Assembly: GCF_019797825.1 (NCBI RefSeq) | Contig: NZ_CP081855.1 | Coordinates: forward strand, 1,364,001-1,428,000 | Reading direction: 5' to 3' | DNA: 64,000 nucleotides | Source: Limosilactobacillus panis | GTDB lineage: Bacteria > Bacillota > Bacilli > Lactobacillales > Lactobacillaceae | In this document: piece after piece, positions 16,707 to 25,147 of the stretch | How the letters are laid out: every line of letters begins with the position of its first letter | Numbering within the stretch: the first letter of the stretch is position 1 | Program-made: the position numbers and the translations under genes | The notes under the pieces: model-generated | The model's database searches: none | What the model was told of the DNA's origin: nothing | The model's input: the letters and a program-made list of their open reading frames with translations, nothing else

Positions 16707-16735
16707 ATTGTAACCACTCATCCGGCGAAGGTCAA
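16707..16735 (-). promoter_or_regulatory. Promoter of the pheST T-box transcript
   Basis: On the minus strand -35 TTGACC (16730-16735) and -10 TACAAT (16707-16712) are 17 bases apart, 8 bases after the stop codon of the HxlR gene. Confidence 0.8.
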
Positions 16736-16742
16736 GCGGAAA

Positions 16743-17084
16743 TTAGCACCACTTGTCGCTCCACCGGTGGACGGCCTTCATCACGGGGGCTAATTCCTGA
16801 CCCCGGGCCGTCAATGCGTACTCGACCCGGCTCGTTCCCGGATAGGTCTTACGGATGACGATCTGTTCGTCCTCCAACTCCTTGAGCCGTTCACATAGGA
16901 CCCGGTCACTACACTTAGTAATTGCATTTGCAATGTCTTTGAACCGTAATTGGGGATTCTCCAGGAGAACCTCAATAATCAACCCATTCCATTTCTTGCC
17001 AAGCATCATAAATGTCTGCGTAAACTTTGGGCATAGTTTACAGTCACCATCAGCTACCTTTTTTTCAGCTAACTTTGGCATCAT
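16743..17084 (-). CDS. HxlR-family winged-helix transcriptional regulator
   Basis: A 114-residue DNA-binding protein of the HxlR type: N-terminal CKLCPKFTQTFMMLGKKWNG, the helix-turn-helix (LRFKDIANAITKCSDRVLCERLKELE, about 45-70 in parts) and a wing ending ARGQELAPVMKAVHRWSDKW. The Cys pair CxxC near the N-terminus may sense redox or electrophiles as in other HxlR proteins. Two adjacent ATG codons follow AAAGGAG; the start could also be 17081. It is translated just after the HD gene (12-base gap) and is probably in one operon with it. Its target is unknown. Confidence 0.85.
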   Translation of the reverse strand: MMPKLAEKKVADGDCKLCPKFTQTFMMLGKKWNGLIIEVLLENPQLRFKDIANAITKCSDRVLCERLKELEDEQIVIRKTYPGTSRVEYALTARGQELAPVMKAVHRWSDKWC

Positions 17085-17095
17085 AACACTCCTTT

Positions 17096-17602
17096 CTACC
17101 AAGTTGTCCGCATCCGGCGTTTCTTGATCTTCCGCCGCAGCTTTGCACGCAGGGGACCAAAGAATTCGTGTTCCGCCTCAAAATCATCGACTAAGGAGAC
17201 AATCAAACTCTCTGGATAGCGGGGAACCGCCATCGTGGCGCCAAACATGTGCTTTAGGATAATATCCCTTTCCTTCTTATTCAATGGGGTAATCTTCTCT
17301 GCATTCCGCAGTGCTACCCGTGGATGGATAAAGGCGTGGGTACCTAAGTCAAACTTCGTTGTCCGCCAGTCATAATAGAACAGGTCGTGCAACAAACCAG
17401 CCCGGGCCGTGCTCCGGTAGTCCAAATGCATTCTTTTAGCGATCTTGTAACTATCGTAAGAAACCGCAATTGAGTGCTGAAGGCGGTTAGAATGATGGTG
17501 CTGAGTGTAGTTGGCCAGCTTTTGAACTGCCGGTTGGGCTAACAGGTCACTAATAATCGCTACATACTCCTTGTCGTTACGCCATTCATTCTCTGTTTTC
17601 AT
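17096..17602 (-). CDS. HD-domain phosphohydrolase family protein
   Basis: A 168-residue protein with an HD metal-binding domain: HHHSNRLQHS (H43), then LLHDLFYYDW (H72, D73) and a later His/Asp set (LKHMFG, SLVDDFEAEHE). It resembles the YfbR/YedJ-like small HD hydrolases of Firmicutes. The C-terminus is highly basic (KLRRKIKKRRMR), which may bind nucleic acid. Substrate unknown. It precedes the HxlR gene in a likely two-gene operon. Confidence 0.82.
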   Translation of the reverse strand: MKTENEWRNDKEYVAIISDLLAQPAVQKLANYTQHHHSNRLQHSIAVSYDSYKIAKRMHLDYRSTARAGLLHDLFYYDWRTTKFDLGTHAFIHPRVALRNAEKITPLNKKERDIILKHMFGATMAVPRYPESLIVSLVDDFEAEHEFFGPLRAKLRRKIKKRRMRTTW

Positions 17603-17671
17603 GTAATACCCCTTTTCATCCGGTTGGTGCTTATCATACCTAATCAGGCAACTATTTTAAACAATAACGAC

Positions 17672-18445
17672 TTAACCTAACTGCTGGTTCAACTGGAACA
17701 TTAAGATTCCCGCCGACACAGCAACATTCAACGATTCGGCTTCGCCCCGCATCGGAATGTAGAGGTTGGCAGTGGTCTGGGCAAGCAACCGCTGGTCCAT
17801 CCCCTGGCCCTCGTTTCCCATAATCAGGGCAAAGGTCGATCCGGGTTTAACCGTGCGGAAGTTTTTCGCCGCCGGGTTCAGTTGGGTCCCGTAAACCGGG
17901 GCACCGACCTTCTTAAAGTCGGCAATCCACTTTTTCAGGTCACCTTCCAAAAGCTGCAGGTGGAACTGGCTCCCCTGCATTGACCGGACAACCTTGGGGC
18001 CAAAGATATCGGCCGACCGGTTGCTGACAACAACCCCAGTGAAGCCCGCCGCATCAGCGGTCCGGACCATCGTACCGACGTTTCCGGGATCTTGAACACG
18101 ATCCAAGAAAAGCCAGGCGCCGGTAATCTTTTCCGGTACCCGGTGGGCATCCGGCAAGTCTACAACCGCGGCAATTCCCTGGGGGGTTACCGTATCGGTA
18201 ATGTGCTTCATAATTTCCTCAGTGACAACGTAGGTTGCCCCTGCCTGTTCCTGTAAGTCGGGATGGGCCGCCAGCTGATCTTCCGTACCAATCAACTGGT
18301 TGATTTGGTTTCCTGCCTTCAGGGCCTCATTGACCAAGTGCCAACCATCAAGCAGGTATTCCCCACTCTGCTTGCGGTACTTCTTTGTCTGCAACTTTTT
18401 CCAATTCTTAACGTGTTGGTTATGAACCGAAGTTAATTCTTCCAT
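17672..18445 (-). CDS. SpoU/TrmH-family RNA 2'-O-methyltransferase
   Basis: A 257-residue SPOUT methyltransferase that methylates ribose 2'-OH in rRNA or tRNA. A small N-terminal substrate-binding domain (about 1-95, KNWKKLQTKKYRKQSGEYLLDGWHLV in parts) precedes the trefoil-knot domain with motif 1 LDRVQDPGNVGTMVRTADAAG (115-135), motif 2 FALIMGNEGQGMD and motif 3 YIPMRGEAESLNVAVSAGI. This is the RlmB/YsgA type, often next to pheST and acyP in Firmicutes (acyP lies divergent upstream here). The modified nucleotide cannot be read from the sequence. Confidence 0.92.
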   Translation of the reverse strand: MEELTSVHNQHVKNWKKLQTKKYRKQSGEYLLDGWHLVNEALKAGNQINQLIGTEDQLAAHPDLQEQAGATYVVTEEIMKHITDTVTPQGIAAVVDLPDAHRVPEKITGAWLFLDRVQDPGNVGTMVRTADAAGFTGVVVSNRSADIFGPKVVRSMQGSQFHLQLLEGDLKKWIADFKKVGAPVYGTQLNPAAKNFRTVKPGSTFALIMGNEGQGMDQRLLAQTTANLYIPMRGEAESLNVAVSAGILMFQLNQQLG

Positions 18446-18548
18446 TAGTTAAACAACCTTTCTTATCACATAATTATACCATGAAAAATGTTGTACAATA
18501 CTAGCAACTCATTCATCATTTCATAAGTTTTAGTTAAGGAGAATTGAA

Positions 18549-18824
18549 ATGGTTAACTATCAGCTTACAATTAATGGAATCGTCCAGGGCGTTGGCTTTC
18601 GTTGGGGGTGCATGAGCATCGCCCGCCAGCTCAAGGTCACTGGTTTTGTGAGGAACCTCCCCAGCGGCCGGGTTTACATCGAGGTTCAAGGATCAAAAGA
18701 CCAAGTCCAACAATTTATCGAGCAGGTAAAGGCGGGGCCCACTCCATACGCCCGGGTCGTTGACTGCCAGGTCGCCACAGGCCGGTGCCAAGACTATGAC
18801 CAGGTTTTCACAATTCGGCGTTAA
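18549..18824 (+). CDS. acyP: Acylphosphatase
   Basis: A 91-residue enzyme that hydrolyses acyl phosphates. The signature NGIVQGVGFRW (9-19) contains the catalytic Arg18, and the second motif FVRNLPSGRVYIEVQG (33-48) contains the catalytic Asn36. TAAGGAG precedes the ATG. It is divergent from the SpoU methyltransferase and directly upstream of yidC, a conserved Firmicute neighbourhood. Confidence 0.96.
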   Translation: MVNYQLTINGIVQGVGFRWGCMSIARQLKVTGFVRNLPSGRVYIEVQGSKDQVQQFIEQVKAGPTPYARVVDCQVATGRCQDYDQVFTIRR

Positions 18825-18907
18825 TTAGGTGTCATACCTAGAATTTAAGCGCGTTTTAGGTTAAGATATGTCATGTTTGTAACTATATACCAAGGAGAAA
18901 ATAATAA

Positions 18908-19858
18908 ATGAAGCATAAAAGAATTACCGTTGCGGGGCTCTTAACCACGATGCTCATCGTACTGAGTGGCTGTGTCCGTACTACGAAGAGCGGTAAGCCG
19001 TACGGTTTCGTATACGACTACATGGCCAAGCCCATGCAGCACCTGATGGAATGGCTGGCCGCTCACTTTGGCAACAACTACGGCTGGGCAATTATCGTGA
19101 TTGTCGTGGTTGTCCGGATGATCCTCTTGCCGGTCATGTTCTCGCAGATGAAGAAGTCAACGATCACCCAGGAAAAGATGGCCCGGGTTCAACCGCTGAT
19201 TAAGGAGCTAACGGCCAAGCAGAAGGCTGCTAAGACACCGGAAGAACAGGCCGCGGTTAGTCAACAGATGATGGCCCTCTACCGGGATAACAACATCAGC
19301 CTAACCGGGGGAATCGGTTGCCTGCCACTGTTGATTCAGCTGCCGGTCTTTGCCGCCCTTTATGCTGCAATCCGCTATTCGCCAGACCTCTACCACGCAA
19401 CCTTCTTCGGAATTGCCCTGGGGAAGCCGAGCTTTATCTTCGCTGTCCTTTCCTTTATCGCCTACGCGGTTCAGAGTTACCTGGGTCTTGTCGGTGTGCC
19501 GGAAGAACAAAAGAAGCAAATGAAGATGGCAATTTGGATGAGTCCGTTTATGACCTTCTTTATCTCACTGACGTCATCCGCCGGTTTAGGGCTCTACTTC
19601 TTCATTGGTGGGCTATTCGCCATTCTACAAACCCTGATGGTCAATGCCTACCGGCCACGTATCCGGAAGCGGATCGAAGAAGAGGCTAAGAAGAACCCCA
19701 TCAAGATGCCGGAAGCACCAAAGACCGCGCCGAAAGCAAATGCAACGTCGGCGGCAATTGACCAGCTCAAGAAGCCGAGCGCCACATCACTAAAGACGGT
19801 GGAACGTGAAAAGCGGAACCGGCAGCGGAATGCTGGTAAGCAACACCACCACAAATAA
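18908..19858 (+). CDS. yidC: Membrane protein insertase YidC/OxaA (lipoprotein type)
   Basis: A 316-residue insertase that helps Sec-dependent and independent membrane proteins fold. It has a lipoprotein signal peptide with lipobox VLSGC (lipidated Cys22), then five membrane helices: about 60-82, 140-160 (CLPLLIQLPVFAALYAAI), 178-198, 213-230 and 233-250. The hydrophilic groove Arg is in VVRMILLPVMFSQMKKS. The tail is Lys/Ala-rich (HHHK end), typical of YidC2, which binds ribosomes. AAGGAG precedes the ATG. The gene ends in an intrinsic terminator. Confidence 0.96.
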   Translation: MKHKRITVAGLLTTMLIVLSGCVRTTKSGKPYGFVYDYMAKPMQHLMEWLAAHFGNNYGWAIIVIVVVVRMILLPVMFSQMKKSTITQEKMARVQPLIKELTAKQKAAKTPEEQAAVSQQMMALYRDNNISLTGGIGCLPLLIQLPVFAALYAAIRYSPDLYHATFFGIALGKPSFIFAVLSFIAYAVQSYLGLVGVPEEQKKQMKMAIWMSPFMTFFISLTSSAGLGLYFFIGGLFAILQTLMVNAYRPRIRKRIEEEAKKNPIKMPEAPKTAPKANATSAAIDQLKKPSATSLKTVEREKRNRQRNAGKQHHHK

Positions 19859-19866
19859 TTAGTCGA

Positions 19867-19904
19867 CCCCCGCATCTAGATTTCATGGTGCGAGGGCCTT
19901 TTTT
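19867..19904 (+). terminator. Intrinsic terminator after yidC
   Basis: Stem CCCCCGCA / TGCGAGGG (19867-19874 and 19889-19896) followed by CC and TTTTTT. The next gene's ribosome site begins immediately after the T run. Confidence 0.8.
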
Positions 19905-19918
19905 AGGAGGTTTTAAAT

Positions 19919-20316
19919 TTGATCAAACCAATTAATAAGGACACAATGATTCTCTCCCGCCCCTGTCAACCAGCAACCAAGGCTGACTTAGGACTCGCCA
20001 GCGACCTGCGCGACACCCTCCAGGCGAATGCCGACCGCTGTGTGGGGATGGGTGCCAATATGATTGGTGTCACCAAGCAGGTGATTATTGCCCAACTGGG
20101 TCCCTTCCCGGTTGTCATGTTCAACCCCACCATTATTAAAAAGCAAGGGCCCTACCAAACAAAAGAAGGGTGTCTTTCTTTCCGGTCACCCGCTACCAAA
20201 AGATTCAGGTGCGTTTCCGTAACGAAAACTGGCAAAAGCAGGAGCTATCGTTAGACGGTTTTGCGGCTGAAATTGTTCAGCACGAGGTTGACCACTGCCA
20301 CGGGATCCTGATTTAA
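19919..20316 (+). pseudogene. def: Peptide deformylase, frameshifted
   Basis: A second-type deformylase removing the N-formyl group from new proteins. The first frame starts at TTG, 8 bases after AGGAGG, and encodes the substrate loop VGMGANMIGVTKQV (motif 1) and EGCLS (motif 2, metal Cys). Right after EGCLSF the frame shifts; the remaining part continues in another frame from about 20185 as RYQKIQVRFRNENWQK and ends with QHEVDHCHGILI (motif 3, HExxH, 20278-20313). The loss is about 13 bases compared with the expected spacing between EGCLS and VTRYQKIQV. All three motifs exist but not in one frame, so the gene is broken unless this is an assembly error. The essential def must be elsewhere. 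Confidence 0.85.
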
Positions 20317-20405
20317 TGCTTGCAAGTTACGCGGAAAATTTAGTAAGATAGTTACTTGTAAATAAGGGTTGCAAAATCGCCGGGTTTTGCGTAAATTACT
20401 TTACG

Positions 20406-20458
20406 GTTCTCCGACAGGCGCCCAACCACGTGTTGGGAGACGAGAGCGTGAGGAGGAC
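20406..20458 (+). promoter_or_regulatory. Structured leader able to hide the ribosome site of the MATE gene
   Basis: GTTCTCC (20406-20412) can pair over 7 positions (one G-U) with GGAGGAC (20452-20458), which contains the AGGAGG ribosome site of the MATE gene. Inside lies a perfect hairpin CCCAAC-CACGT-GTTGGG (20421-20437), and the flanks GACAGGCG and AGACGAGAGCGTGA stay unpaired. A further hairpin GCAAAA/TTTTGC lies at about 20370-20390 and an inverted repeat CGTAAA-TTAC-TTTACG at 20389-20405. No known riboswitch consensus was recognised. Translational control is inferred. Confidence 0.5.
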
Positions 20459-20465
20459 GATCTAA

Positions 20466-21770
20466 ATGAATAGTTCAATTAACGGTGAGGTCCGCCACTA
20501 CGTCACGCGGAACGTCATCGCTACTCTAGGGTTGTCGCTATACGTAATTATCGACACCCTTTTTATTTCGATTGCCGCGGGGGCTTTTGGTCTGGCCACC
20601 CTAAACATCGTGTTGCCGGTCTTTAGTATTTTTAACGCGACCGGACTCTTACTGGGTGTCGGTGGGGCCACCATGTTCTCACTCAACAAGGTCCAGCACC
20701 CCGAACAGGTCAAAGGCCTCTTCAGCCAGCTGATTACCTTTGCCGGGATCTTCGGGGTGGTGCTGGCCATCTTGTTAACCATCTTTGCCCATCCCGTCGT
20801 TGACTTCTTAGGGGCTGATGAACAGACCCGGGCGATGTCAATCACCTACCTGCGAATCATTGCCTGGAGTGGGCCCCTTTACATGTGCAGCTACATCTCG
20901 GTCAACTTTGTCCGCAACGATAATAACCCGACGCTGACGATGAAGGCAACTCTGACGGAAACCCTCTCCGTAATCATCATCGATTGGCTGCTGATCTTTG
21001 GCTGCGGGCTAAAGATTGAAGGGGCCGCGCTGGCCGCGTTGGTTTCACCCATGATTAGCCTCCTGGTACTCACCAGGCACCGCCACTTCAAAGGTCGCCA
21101 GCTCACCCTTCACTGGCAGCTGCCGAAAGTCCGCAACCTTGCCAAGGCAGCGAGTCTGGGTATTGCGGCCGCATTAAACGAGATGAGTAACGGGGTCAGT
21201 ATCTACTTCTTCAACCGGGTCTTTTTGGCCCTCGCCAACAATTACGCGGTGGCGGCCTATGGAGTAGTCTCCAACATTGCCATCGTGGTCCTGGCCATTT
21301 CTAACGGGGTGGCTCTCGGGGTACAACCAATTGCCAGCCGGGAATTTGGTGCGGGCCACTTTGCCAATGTCAAGCAGGCCCTTAAGCGGGGCATTCAAAT
21401 CACCCTAAGCTTGGCAGCAATTAACTTTATCATCCTGATTGTTTTCAAGCAGCAGATTATCAGCCTTTTTAACACGACAAATTCCAGCCAGCTGGCAGCT
21501 TACGCCAGCACGGGGCTGCCGATTTACTTTACGGGAATCTTCTTTATCGCCTTGAACTTGATGTTAATCCTGTTCCTGACGGCGATTGACATGCCGCGAG
21601 CTTCTTTTACCCTGTCACTCTTACGGGGTTACATCATCCTCTTACCAATGATCTTATTACTAGCACATACGGCAGGAATTAATGGTGTTTGGGCAGCTGT
21701 TCCGGTAACCGAGCTACTGGTCTTCATCATCGCAACTGTTATCACTAAGGACCGGACTAAAAAATGGTAA
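20466..21770 (+). CDS. MATE-family multidrug/metabolite efflux transporter
   Basis: A 434-residue polytopic membrane protein with twelve predicted helices in two repeats of six; residues such as LNIVLPVFSIFNATGLLLGVGGATMFS in the first repeat and SNGVALGVQPIASREFGAGHF in the second are typical of DinF/NorM-like MATE proteins. It exports cationic compounds in exchange for H+ or Na+. AGGAGG lies 9 bases before the ATG and may be masked by the leader hairpin. The substrate is not visible from sequence. It is monocistronic, convergent with the histidine kinase gene. Confidence 0.9.
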   Translation: MNSSINGEVRHYVTRNVIATLGLSLYVIIDTLFISIAAGAFGLATLNIVLPVFSIFNATGLLLGVGGATMFSLNKVQHPEQVKGLFSQLITFAGIFGVVLAILLTIFAHPVVDFLGADEQTRAMSITYLRIIAWSGPLYMCSYISVNFVRNDNNPTLTMKATLTETLSVIIIDWLLIFGCGLKIEGAALAALVSPMISLLVLTRHRHFKGRQLTLHWQLPKVRNLAKAASLGIAAALNEMSNGVSIYFFNRVFLALANNYAVAAYGVVSNIAIVVLAISNGVALGVQPIASREFGAGHFANVKQALKRGIQITLSLAAINFIILIVFKQQIISLFNTTNSSQLAAYASTGLPIYFTGIFFIALNLMLILFLTAIDMPRASFTLSLLRGYIILLPMILLLAHTAGINGVWAAVPVTELLVFIIATVITKDRTKKW

Positions 21771-21798
21771 TACGAAGGGAGACAGAGGCTAGCTTGTG

Positions 21799-21863
21799 GA
21801 AATACAAAACGGGCTCTAGCGTTCGGATTTTTCCGAGCACTAGAGCCCGCTTTGTGTATTTTC
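21799..21863. terminator. Long hairpin terminator, copy 2 of a two-member family
   Basis: Arms GAAATACAAAACGGGCTCTAG (21799-21819, 20 of them pairing) and the complement at 21840-21863 enclose the loop CGTTCGGATTTTTCCGAGCA, which again has an inner CGGA/TCCG stem. It separates the convergent MATE and kinase genes and can act both ways. Core and loop match copy 1 at 10362-10422. Confidence 0.8.
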
Positions 21864-21890
21864 AACTATATAAGGGACTTATGAGTCCTA

Positions 21891-23363
21891 TTACTTAAGT
21901 GACTCTGGGTCCTCAACAATCGGCAGGACAATCTTGAAAAGTGATCCTGCACCGGGTGAACTTTCCAGACTGATTGACCCGTGGTAACCCTCAATCAGAC
22001 GCTTGGCAATTGAAAGGCCTAAGCCGTTGCCCCCCTTCTTCCGACTCCGCGCCTTATCAACCCGGTAGAAGCGGTCAAAGACGCGTTTAGCATCCTCAGG
22101 GGCAATTCCCTCACCAAAGTCTTGAACACCAATCTCAATGGTATTCATCCCCCGTGAGAGAGTAACGTGAATCTCCTTACGGTCCTGGGAGTACTTGACA
22201 GCGTTATCGCACAGGATCACCAGGACCTGTTCAAGGTGGTCACGGTAAATGTTAACCGTGATCTTCTCATCAAGGTCATCATCAAGGTTAAAGGTAAATT
22301 CCGGATAGAGCATCTTAAAGTTATTGAAAACCTGGTGGACAACATCATTGACAACCGTCTTTTCGTTGCGGTAGTCAATTTCAACCTGTCCAGCCCGGCT
22401 AAGGTCCAACATTTCTTGAACCAGGTTTTTCATCCGCTTAGTCTCAATCAAAGAGGCCTTTAAAGAATCATTGAGGACCTGGGGATCATCTTTCCCCCAC
22501 CGTTCCAACATGTCGAGATGTCCCTGGATAATGGCAATCGGGGTCCGGAGTTCATGGCTAACGTCACTCACAAATTGACTCTGCTGTTCAATATATCGCT
22601 GCATCCGGTCCAGCATATCGTTGAACATGTCAATCAGTTCCGCTAATTCATCGTTCCGGTTGCTAGTCGGTACCCGGACATTCTTAGTCGGGTCCTTACT
22701 AATTACCTTAACCGTGTCGTGAATATCGCCAAGGGGCCGCAACAGGAAGTAGGACAAGGCATAACCTAAAAGGCCACTTGCTAGAATGACGAGGCATAAG
22801 GTCATGATGCTGACCAGGCGGAGCTGGCGGTAGCTCTTCGCGTAGGAATTTAGGTTGTTTTCGATTTGCAGGTAGCCAATTACCCGCTGGGTATCATGAG
22901 AATAGATTGGCATATGGCCAAGTAAAATTTTGTGGTGTTTCCCCTGGGCAATCCGCACCTGGCGTTCATTAACTAAGGACGGTTTCCCCTCCAACTGGCC
23001 AGTTGACAGGAGCATCTTACCCTGGGGGTTATAAATATTGACAAGTAGGTGACCGTCACTTAGTTCTTTAACCACTGGTCGCCGATAATCTGCTCCGCGA
23101 ACAAAGGAATGGTCATTGTTGGGGTCAAGGACCCGCTCAATTGAGCGTTTGGTCAATGATTGGTTATTTTTAGCTAGCGGCCGGCTAATGTTATCCATTC
23201 CCTGGTTTAACAGGCTTCTCTCCTGCTGAAAAAGGTTTTGTGTAAAAGAGGTAAACATCGCAATGGCTACAACAAAGAAAATAATCAACGAACCCACGGC
23301 AGTCCCGATGGCCCACTTCAACCTTAGCGAAACAAATCGTTTACCGTTTTTCTGAGTTTTCAT
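21891..23363 (-). CDS. Sensor histidine kinase of a two-component system
   Basis: A 490-residue membrane kinase. Two membrane helices (about 17-40 and 183-207) frame an extracytoplasmic sensor domain of about 140 residues, followed by a HAMP linker (about 208-262), the H-box FVSDVSHELRTPIAIIQG with phospho-accepting His270, and a HATPase domain with N-box (LCDNAVKYS), G1 (DFGEGIAPED) and G2 (GGNGLGLSIAKRL). It resembles ArlS/LisK/CsrS-type kinases of low-GC Gram-positives, involved in envelope stress and virulence control; the exact orthologue is not certain. It is read directly after its regulator gene (15-base gap). Confidence 0.93.
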   Translation of the reverse strand: MKTQKNGKRFVSLRLKWAIGTAVGSLIIFFVVAIAMFTSFTQNLFQQERSLLNQGMDNISRPLAKNNQSLTKRSIERVLDPNNDHSFVRGADYRRPVVKELSDGHLLVNIYNPQGKMLLSTGQLEGKPSLVNERQVRIAQGKHHKILLGHMPIYSHDTQRVIGYLQIENNLNSYAKSYRQLRLVSIMTLCLVILASGLLGYALSYFLLRPLGDIHDTVKVISKDPTKNVRVPTSNRNDELAELIDMFNDMLDRMQRYIEQQSQFVSDVSHELRTPIAIIQGHLDMLERWGKDDPQVLNDSLKASLIETKRMKNLVQEMLDLSRAGQVEIDYRNEKTVVNDVVHQVFNNFKMLYPEFTFNLDDDLDEKITVNIYRDHLEQVLVILCDNAVKYSQDRKEIHVTLSRGMNTIEIGVQDFGEGIAPEDAKRVFDRFYRVDKARSRKKGGNGLGLSIAKRLIEGYHGSISLESSPGAGSLFKIVLPIVEDPESLK

Positions 23364-23378
23364 AGTAATTCACAGGCT

Positions 23379-24065
23379 CTAGGAACGGATTACATAACCG
23401 GTGCCCCGGACGGTTTGGATATAACTCTTTTCACCGGGACGGTCAATCTTGTTCCGCAGGTAACGGATATAAACGTCGACCACGTTAGTCTCAACTTTGG
23501 AATCGTAACCCCAGACCTTACTGAGCAGTTCCTTTCGTGACATTACAACGTTAATGTTTTCCATCAGGATCAACAGTAATTCATACTCCCGCTTTGTTAA
23601 ATTGATAACTTCGTCGCCACGACGAACGACCCGGTTTTCCTTTTCAATGGTCAGGTCCTTATAGTTTACCGTCGTCTGGTGTTCCTTGTTATTACCATCT
23701 TCAATGCTGATTCGTCGAAGAAGGGCCCGGACCCTGGCCAGTAGTTCTTCAATGGCAAACGGCTTGACGATGTAATCATCAGCCCCGTGGTCAAGGCCGG
23801 AGACCCGGTCAATAACGGAATCCCGGGCGGTCATGATAATAATTGGGGTATCCTTTAGTTCCCGAACACGACGAGCAACTTCAATTCCATTCAATTCTGG
23901 CAACATCAAATCAAGCAAAATCACATCAAAATCTTGGCTTAGTGCCGCTTCCAGCCCGGCCCGTCCATCGAGTTCAACGTCGGTCTCATAACCTTCGTGT
24001 TTTAGTTCCAGATTAACGAAATTTGCTAAATTCTCTTCGTCTTCAATGATTAAAATTCGACTCAT
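23379..24065 (-). CDS. OmpR-family response regulator
   Basis: A 228-residue regulator. The receiver domain has the acidic pair E9/D10, the phospho-acceptor Asp52 in [13 protein letters not shown], and Lys101 in VKPF; the C-terminal winged helix ends [24 protein letters not shown]. It is closest in pattern to ArlR/LisR/CsrR. The ATG at 24065 is chosen because TAGGTG lies 9 bases upstream; a GTG nine bases earlier overlaps that site. It is first in the regulator-kinase operon. Confidence 0.93.
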   Translation of the reverse strand: MSRILIIEDEENLANFVNLELKHEGYETDVELDGRAGLEAALSQDFDVILLDLMLPELNGIEVARRVRELKDTPIIIMTARDSVIDRVSGLDHGADDYIVKPFAIEELLARVRALLRRISIEDGNNKEHQTTVNYKDLTIEKENRVVRRGDEVINLTKREYELLLILMENINVVMSRKELLSKVWGYDSKVETNVVDVYIRYLRNKIDRPGEKSYIQTVRGTGYVIRS

Positions 24066-24191
24066 TAATTTCACCTACTATAAATTCTTACCTAGTATTC
24101 TCATTAAATTAACAGAACAATTTTATCACAGTTTTCTAATAAACCCCAGGGTAAGGTCCGAATTTACGGTGATTTTCCGCACCGTAGCAAC

Positions 24192-24236
24192 AAAAAAAGA
24201 CCATTCCAGGTCCGGCGCCTAAAAAAATGGTCTTTT
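24192..24236 (-). terminator. Intrinsic terminator after rpmF
   Basis: Arms AAAAGACCATT / AATGGTCTTTT (minus strand, 24226-24236 and 24195-24205) are perfectly paired and followed by a run of T; the A run on the other side may let it work in both directions. Confidence 0.8.
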
Positions 24237-24246
24237 CTTAAAATAA

Positions 24247-24426
24247 TTACTTGTTAGTGTTAATAACTTGCTTGCCATCGTAGTAGCCGCAGTTAGGGCA
24301 TACCATGTGGGACTTACGAAGTTCACCACAGTTTGGGCAAGGAGTTAAGCCAGGGACGTTCAACTTGATGTGACCCCGACGCATACGCTTCTTAGCTTTT
24401 GAAGTCTTCCGTGCTGGTACAGCCAT
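24247..24426 (-). CDS. rpmF: Large-subunit ribosomal protein bL32
   Basis: A 59-residue 50S protein ([20 protein letters not shown]). The zinc ribbon is complete with CPNC and CPNC (residues about 30-46). AGGAGG lies 8 bases before the ATG at 24426; a longer frame of three more residues is not supported. It follows yceD in the conserved yceD-rpmF pair. Confidence 0.97.
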   Translation of the reverse strand: MAVPARKTSKAKKRMRRGHIKLNVPGLTPCPNCGELRKSHMVCPNCGYYDGKQVINTNK

Positions 24427-24477
24427 GTTTGACACCTCCTAATAATTAATTATCCACAAATGGTTTTTAACCGTCCG

Positions 24478-25032
24478 CTACTTTTTATCATCCTGATCAG
24501 GCAATAACTTTTGTAACTTCGCGAGACGTGGATCAACTTTTTTATTTTTCTGCTTGTTTGCCGCGTAGTCATCTTCAGCGATGACGGACCAGCCCTTGCC
24601 ACTCGGCATTGGCTTCCCGGCCTTTTCATCCGCAGAAAGGACCCGGAGCGGGACCTCCTCAACAATATTCTCCGCCAAGGCGGTATCGAAGTCAATCAGC
24701 TCACGATCCTTCAGTAAGAAGACAACTTCGTCATCTTCATACCGGGAAAAGTGGCTGCAATCATCAATATAAGTCTCGGTGAAGTTAAAGTCAAGCTGGA
24801 GCTCAACCGGGGTTAGTGAACGGCTGGATGGGACCGTCAGTGTCGTCTTAACGTTGGCGCTAACCGTCGCATCCCCGCCGTCATAAGTAACGTATCCGTC
24901 AACCTTGACGGGGGCAACCCCCAAGATAATATCCGGAAATAATTTAGTCAATGATGCGTTCAGATCAAAAGTACTTTGGATATGAAGTGGCTCATTTTGG
25001 TAACGGTGTAGTTCTTCTAACGACCATTTCAT
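24478..25032 (-). CDS. yceD: YceD/DUF177 family protein
   Basis: A 184-residue protein of the YceD (DUF177) family, associated with 23S rRNA accumulation and large-subunit assembly in other organisms. The N-terminus MKWSLEELHRYQNEPLHIQ, the central VDGYVTYDGGDATVSANVKTT in parts and the acidic SLTPVELQLDFNFTE segment fit the family; the C-terminus is Lys-rich (KQKNKKVDPRLAKLQKLL). The gene immediately precedes rpmF, as in most bacteria. Confidence 0.92.
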   Translation of the reverse strand: MKWSLEELHRYQNEPLHIQSTFDLNASLTKLFPDIILGVAPVKVDGYVTYDGGDATVSANVKTTLTVPSSRSLTPVELQLDFNFTETYIDDCSHFSRYEDDEVVFLLKDRELIDFDTALAENIVEEVPLRVLSADEKAGKPMPSGKGWSVIAEDDYAANKQKNKKVDPRLAKLQKLLPDQDDKK

Positions 25033-25061
25033 CGTACTAACCTCCTAATGCAACATGTGCA

Positions 25062-25091
25062 ATTATACTAGTCTCACCCAAGGGTTGTCAA
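25062..25091 (-). promoter_or_regulatory. Promoter of yceD-rpmF
   Basis: On the minus strand -35 TTGACA (25086-25091) and -10 TATAAT (25062-25067) are 18 bases apart, both perfect hexamers, 30 bases before the yceD start. Confidence 0.85.
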
Positions 25092-25147
25092 TGCTTTTTC
25101 CTTGACAGGTTTGCCGGGCTGGACTGCCGTTCTCATTTTATCATAAC

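Noticed and set aside
20406..20458. MATE leader considered as a guanidine-II or guanidine-III riboswitch
   Set aside because: Guanidine-II needs two hairpins with ACGR loops; here there is one hairpin with loop CACGT. The guanidine-III core is not found.
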